A stretch of DNA of 64,000 bases from Phytophthora colocasiae (taxonomy: Eukaryota; Oomycota; Peronosporomycetes; Peronosporales; Peronosporaceae): contig JAGKQI010000043.1 of assembly GCA_018806915.1 (NCBI GenBank), positions 1,178,001 to 1,242,000 of the forward strand, given 5' to 3'. Shown piece by piece: positions 61,311-64,000 of this stretch (position 1 is the stretch's first letter; each line of letters begins with the position of its first letter). The translations under genes and the position numbers were made by a program. Under the pieces are notes generated by a model that searched no databases, had not been told where the DNA came from, and saw only the letters and a program-made list of their open reading frames with translations.

Positions 61311-62630
61311 TTACAGGGTCTCATCCACAGTTTCCACATCGCTAGCCGTGTGCAACGACTCCTGAGTCGGCACTGGCACCACATTGAGAGCTTGACGCAG
61401 TTTACAGAACTGCTGTGGGCCTAGCGGCTTAGTAAAAATGTCTGCCAAGTTATCTTCACTTGGGCAGTACTCCACACGGAACACCTTGCGTTCCACAAAG
61501 TCCCTAACCTTGTGAAATTTCAAATCCACACTTCGAACTTTGTATCCACTGCTCACTTCTTCCATCACTTTGATAGTAGCTTGGTTGTCCTCGTACAGGA
61601 CTGTTTGCTCTGTCCGTCGGAGCTTCAGCTCTTTGCACAAATTGTGCGTCCACATGATCATAGTTGAACACTCACTAGCAGCCACAAATTCAGCACTGCA
61701 AGTATCATCCGTCATGATCGACTGCTTCTTACTCTTGTAGGCGAAAGTGCAGCCATTGAGCTGAAGAACGTAGCCAGTGATAGACTTACGATCATCCTTC
61801 TCGTTTCCTAAGTCAGCATCAGCATAGGCCACCAACCGTATTCCTCTCGGTATTGGCTTGATCCATACCAAACCATAGTCGCGTGTACCTTGCAGATACC
61901 GCAGAACACGTTTTGCCATCACTTCATGCTCCTTCGTGAAACAGGTAAGGAATTTGCCAAGTGTTCGCACTGCATTGGCGATATCTGGCCGAGAACAACT
62001 CACCAGATACTGCAACGAACCTACAATGCATTGATAGTCCATGTCTGGATTGCTATTCACGCATACCACTTCTCTGTCAGGGTCACCAGGAAGAGAAAGA
62101 TTGCCCTTGGCCTGTGGTGTTGGCATGGGCTTGCATTTGTCCATCTTAAACCGTTCAAGAATTCTTCCAATGTATCCTCGCTGAGAAATTGTCAGCGATA
62201 GACCTGAGATGTCCTTAATTCCACCTCCACCACCTCCAACGGGGTGACTAATATGAGTACTAATTGCTCCTGAGCCATACATACCAGTAGGAAATCCATA
62301 GCTGTGTGCCATTCCAGTACCAGGCAACGTTGTATAGGACGGTATGCCCGTGGCCCCAACACTAGCCACAGAAGATTGAGACCCCATTACCACGGGTAGT
62401 GGCATTGTTGCTTGTCTACCGGTCATCACACTTGAAAACGTAAATCCACCGGACATGTTGCTCCTAGTAGTACCCAACACTCCAGTAGAAGCTGCCGATG
62501 TAGTTGCTGTGGGTATTACAACACTAGCCGAACTCGATACATTTGGTCCAACGCTTCCAGTTGCCGTTGTCCCCACCATGAAGGTGCTACTTGCTGACGA
62601 GGCAGCAGTACTTGTCTGTGGTGTCGCCAT
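61311..62630 (-). CDS. Gag-RNase H fusion protein of the Copia derivative
   Basis: A 439-residue open frame. Residues 1 to about 131 are a Ser/Thr/Gly-rich gag N-terminus. A run of glycines (about 132-137) marks the deletion junction. From about 139 the sequence is the end of a Copia RT followed by RNase H (ADADLGNEKDDRKSITGY, YEDNQATIKV, NLADIFTKPL). Protease, integrase and the RT active site are missing. The frame is kept across the junction. RNase H acidic residues appear present (D in YADAD, E in CSAEFVAASE, D in YEDNQ). The protein may be a by-product or a competitor in virus-like particles; that is inference. Confidence 0.85.
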   Translation of the reverse strand: MATPQTSTAASSASSTFMVGTTATGSVGPNVSSSASVVIPTATTSAASTGVLGTTRSNMSGGFTFSSVMTGRQATMPLPVVMGSQSSVASVGATGIPSYTTLPGTGMAHSYGFPTGMYGSGAISTHISHPVGGGGGGIKDISGLSLTISQRGYIGRILERFKMDKCKPMPTPQAKGNLSLPGDPDREVVCVNSNPDMDYQCIVGSLQYLVSCSRPDIANAVRTLGKFLTCFTKEHEVMAKRVLRYLQGTRDYGLVWIKPIPRGIRLVAYADADLGNEKDDRKSITGYVLQLNGCTFAYKSKKQSIMTDDTCSAEFVAASECSTMIMWTHNLCKELKLRRTEQTVLYEDNQATIKVMEEVSSGYKVRSVDLKFHKVRDFVERKVFRVEYCPSEDNLADIFTKPLGPQQFCKLRQALNVVPVPTQESLHTASDVETVDETL

Positions 62631-62696
62631 AGAGAAGGCAACAGTGAAGCCTGAGAGTGTTAGTTCTCACGGTCTTCGACGCTTGGGCTCAGTACC

Positions 62697-62925
62697 TGTT
62701 AGCTTTAGGCACAGAAGACACAAACAACTGCTCGCCCACTCAGCACAATTGGGATTGCGAGAGAACTACGACTGAGCGCATTCTCTGTTATCAGTAGGCT
62801 ACAGGATACAATACTAAAGATAAATATACTCTGCGACGAGACTCAGCATTACCAAATCCGAATTCACCACTTCAACTGCGAAGAGAAACTTGGAACACGA
62901 CAGACGCCAACTGCCGTTGTTCACA
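62697..62925 (-). repeat. Copia derivative 5' LTR
   Basis: 229 bp, identical to the 3' LTR by eye. The primer-binding site GGTACTGAGCCC follows at once on the minus strand. Confidence 0.92.
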
Positions 62926-63437
62926 GGAGCATCATGCATCTCCGCGCTATGTAGGCCAGACGGCACTACGGCTGAGAGACATGGCGGCGGAAAGGAGGTT
63001 TTGCGGGTATGTGAAACGGATGATAAGAGACGGTTCTCCGCTGAGAGAGCACCAACTGAGGAGTAGCTGGAAAGATGAAGCTTCACCTGCCCAACAGGAG
63101 AGGTACAAGGGAATAATCAGTTACTGGGACTTTGGGAACGATGACCATCTGGAAAAGTTTACGGACCTCATGTGGTCGTGGGTTGTGGAGGCGAAGCTGC
63201 AGCAAGGCGAGATTGAAATGAGGCTGCGCTTCCTGAAGATTGAAAAGGGAAAACAAGGAGACACCGAGGAGGACCCAGCGGGGGCGGGTTCGTACTTAGG
63301 CGCAGTAAACAAGGGACTTCAAGGTACTCTGAAACAGTCGGTAAAGCATCAGCGCCTAATGGAGTTATGTCTAGCTCCGGCGGTCGCTCTGACAACGTTG
63401 CGCAAAACGAACGGAGGAGGAGGATCAGGCGCTGCTG

Positions 63438-64000
63438 ATGATACTGAACCATGAACTAGAAGTACCAGCTCCACCGCCTTTCTTGGTGCAATCAATGTCT
63501 GCGCGAGAGCTAGCGTGTTTTACGGATATTTTTCTGGCAATAGAGTATCCACTATATGCCCACCTCGCACCAGGACAGCGTTTTGGAGACGGTATGTCTA
63601 AACAGGCGATCATGGCACTTATCTACGCTGGGGCAGAGGCAGCGGCTCTGCAAAAGACCGAAATCATACAATTCAAGCAGGCCATCTCACGCATTGCGGT
63701 GGACGCGAATTCGAGGGTGGTCACGGTAACATTCAAGGGAAAGCAGAGTGCGGCAAAATGGGTGGACTGGGAAGTTCCTTTGGCTAGAAAGCTCCTCAAA
63801 CTGGTAGACTATGAACAGCAGCGAGAGCGAGCAAGGGTGACTAAGGAAATGGTCAAGCTAGACTACTATTTCTTCACGGTGGCTGTACGAGCAGGATCTG
63901 TTACCTCTCAGGACTTGTACTGGATCCTAGCGTCCAAAATGAAGCTGGATGTACAAGAAATGCACCACACGAACGCGGAGGAATACGGGCTGGATGACAA
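63438..64000 (+). CDS. ORF2 of the two-ORF element, 5' part
   Basis: Opens at ATG 63438, overlapping the end of ORF1 by 17 bases in the +1 frame, and stays open to the window edge (187 codons). The protein is helical and charged, with stretches such as VVTVTFKGKQSAAKWVDWE that could be an RRM-like nucleic-acid-binding fold. No catalytic motif appears in this part. If the element is L1-like, endonuclease and RT should follow beyond the window. Confidence 0.6.
   Translation, partial: MILNHELEVPAPPPFLVQSMSARELACFTDIFLAIEYPLYAHLAPGQRFGDGMSKQAIMALIYAGAEAAALQKTEIIQFKQAISRIAVDANSRVVTVTFKGKQSAAKWVDWEVPLARKLLKLVDYEQQRERARVTKEMVKLDYYFFTVAVRAGSVTSQDLYWILASKMKLDVQEMHHTNAEEYGLDD

Larger units (their letters stand above)
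61069..62925 (-). mobile_element. Small Copia deletion derivative with TSD GGAGC
   Basis: Only 1857 bp long, with LTRs of 229 bp at both ends (61069-61297 and 62697-62925), identical as far as I can see, flanked by GGAGC (61064-61068 and 62926-62930). A primer-binding site (62696-62685) and a polypurine tract (61298-61309, GAAGTGGGAGTG on the minus strand) are kept. The interior is one open frame that fuses gag to the end of RT and RNase H. It looks like a non-autonomous element that keeps the cis signals. Confidence 0.92.
54946..63454 (+). pseudogene. ORF1 of the two-ORF element, split by two LTR retrotransposons
   Basis: Three pieces, 54946-55263, 61020-61068 and 62931-63454, add up to 891 bases (297 codons including stop) once the Gypsy and Copia elements and one copy of each 5-bp duplication are set aside. 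All three then read in a single open frame. The product is polar and charged (Lys/Glu/Arg-rich N-terminus, tryptophan-containing helical middle, Gly-rich end). No domain recognised. The perfect frame across both insertions shows that ORF1 was intact until recently. Its stop (63452-63454) lies inside the start of ORF2. Confidence 0.7.
54784..64000 (+). mobile_element. Unidentified two-ORF element, runs off the window
   Basis: Starts where CRN homology stops (54784). It carries a first ORF (54946 to 63454, interrupted by two LTR elements) and a second ORF overlapping its end in the +1 frame (63438 onward). Two overlapping ORFs with a basic, helical first product suggest a non-LTR retrotransposon (L1-like ORF1/ORF2), but no endonuclease or RT is inside the window. 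A G16 tract lies at 54855-54870 near its left end. The right end is outside the window. Confidence 0.5.

Overview
The window is nuclear DNA of an oomycete, almost certainly a Phytophthora or a close relative. Four things point there: a CesA3-type cellulose synthase, two Crinkler (CRN) effector genes with LFLAK and HVLVV motifs, short GT-AG introns of 44-91 bp, and repeated matches to the oomycete initiator plus flanking promoter region (TCATTYY followed by a T-rich FPR). I cannot name the species from the sequence alone.

Layout. 1-8 kb: a decayed Helitron on the minus strand (Rep HUH domain, Y2 motif and PIF1-like helicase). It is cut by a hAT fragment that lies between two copies of a 138-bp direct repeat. 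8-34 kb: a gene-rich block holding a small membrane protein, three tandem genes for surface proteins that share an eight-cysteine module, a large GCC2/GCC3 (ephrin-receptor-like) repeat protein, CesA3, another type I membrane protein, a large coiled-coil/ankyrin protein, a choline/ethanolamine kinase, and a fourth relative with the eight-cysteine module present twice. 34-41 kb: a young Copia retrotransposon (TSD TACAT) inserted in an exon of an unidentified minus-strand gene whose frame and splice sites continue on both sides. 41-46 kb: an open MULE transposase, a hAT BED-finger fragment between repeat blocks, and a CRN pseudogene. 46-51 kb: rearranged remains of a DNA transposon that has a transposase gene and a divergent second ORF. 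51.8-52.9 kb: a non-autonomous element with terminal inverted repeats, subterminal repeats and a perfect 30-bp palindrome. 53.3-54.8 kb: a CRN gene whose 3' end is cut off by an unidentified two-ORF element. That element carries a complete Gypsy chromovirus (one-base LTR difference, open 1710-aa polyprotein) and a very small Copia deletion derivative.

The left-centre is a housekeeping and cell-surface neighbourhood: cellulose synthesis, phospholipid head-group synthesis and secreted or membrane cysteine-rich proteins. The right half is an effector and transposon compartment, the two-speed pattern known from Phytophthora genomes. The strongest evidence of how this compartment evolves is the three-level nest at 53-64 kb: CRN gene, then two-ORF element, then two LTR elements. 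Dropping both LTR insertions and one copy of each TSD leaves a single 297-codon frame. The two CRN copies also lose homology exactly at the HVLVV junction, as expected of modular effector recombination.
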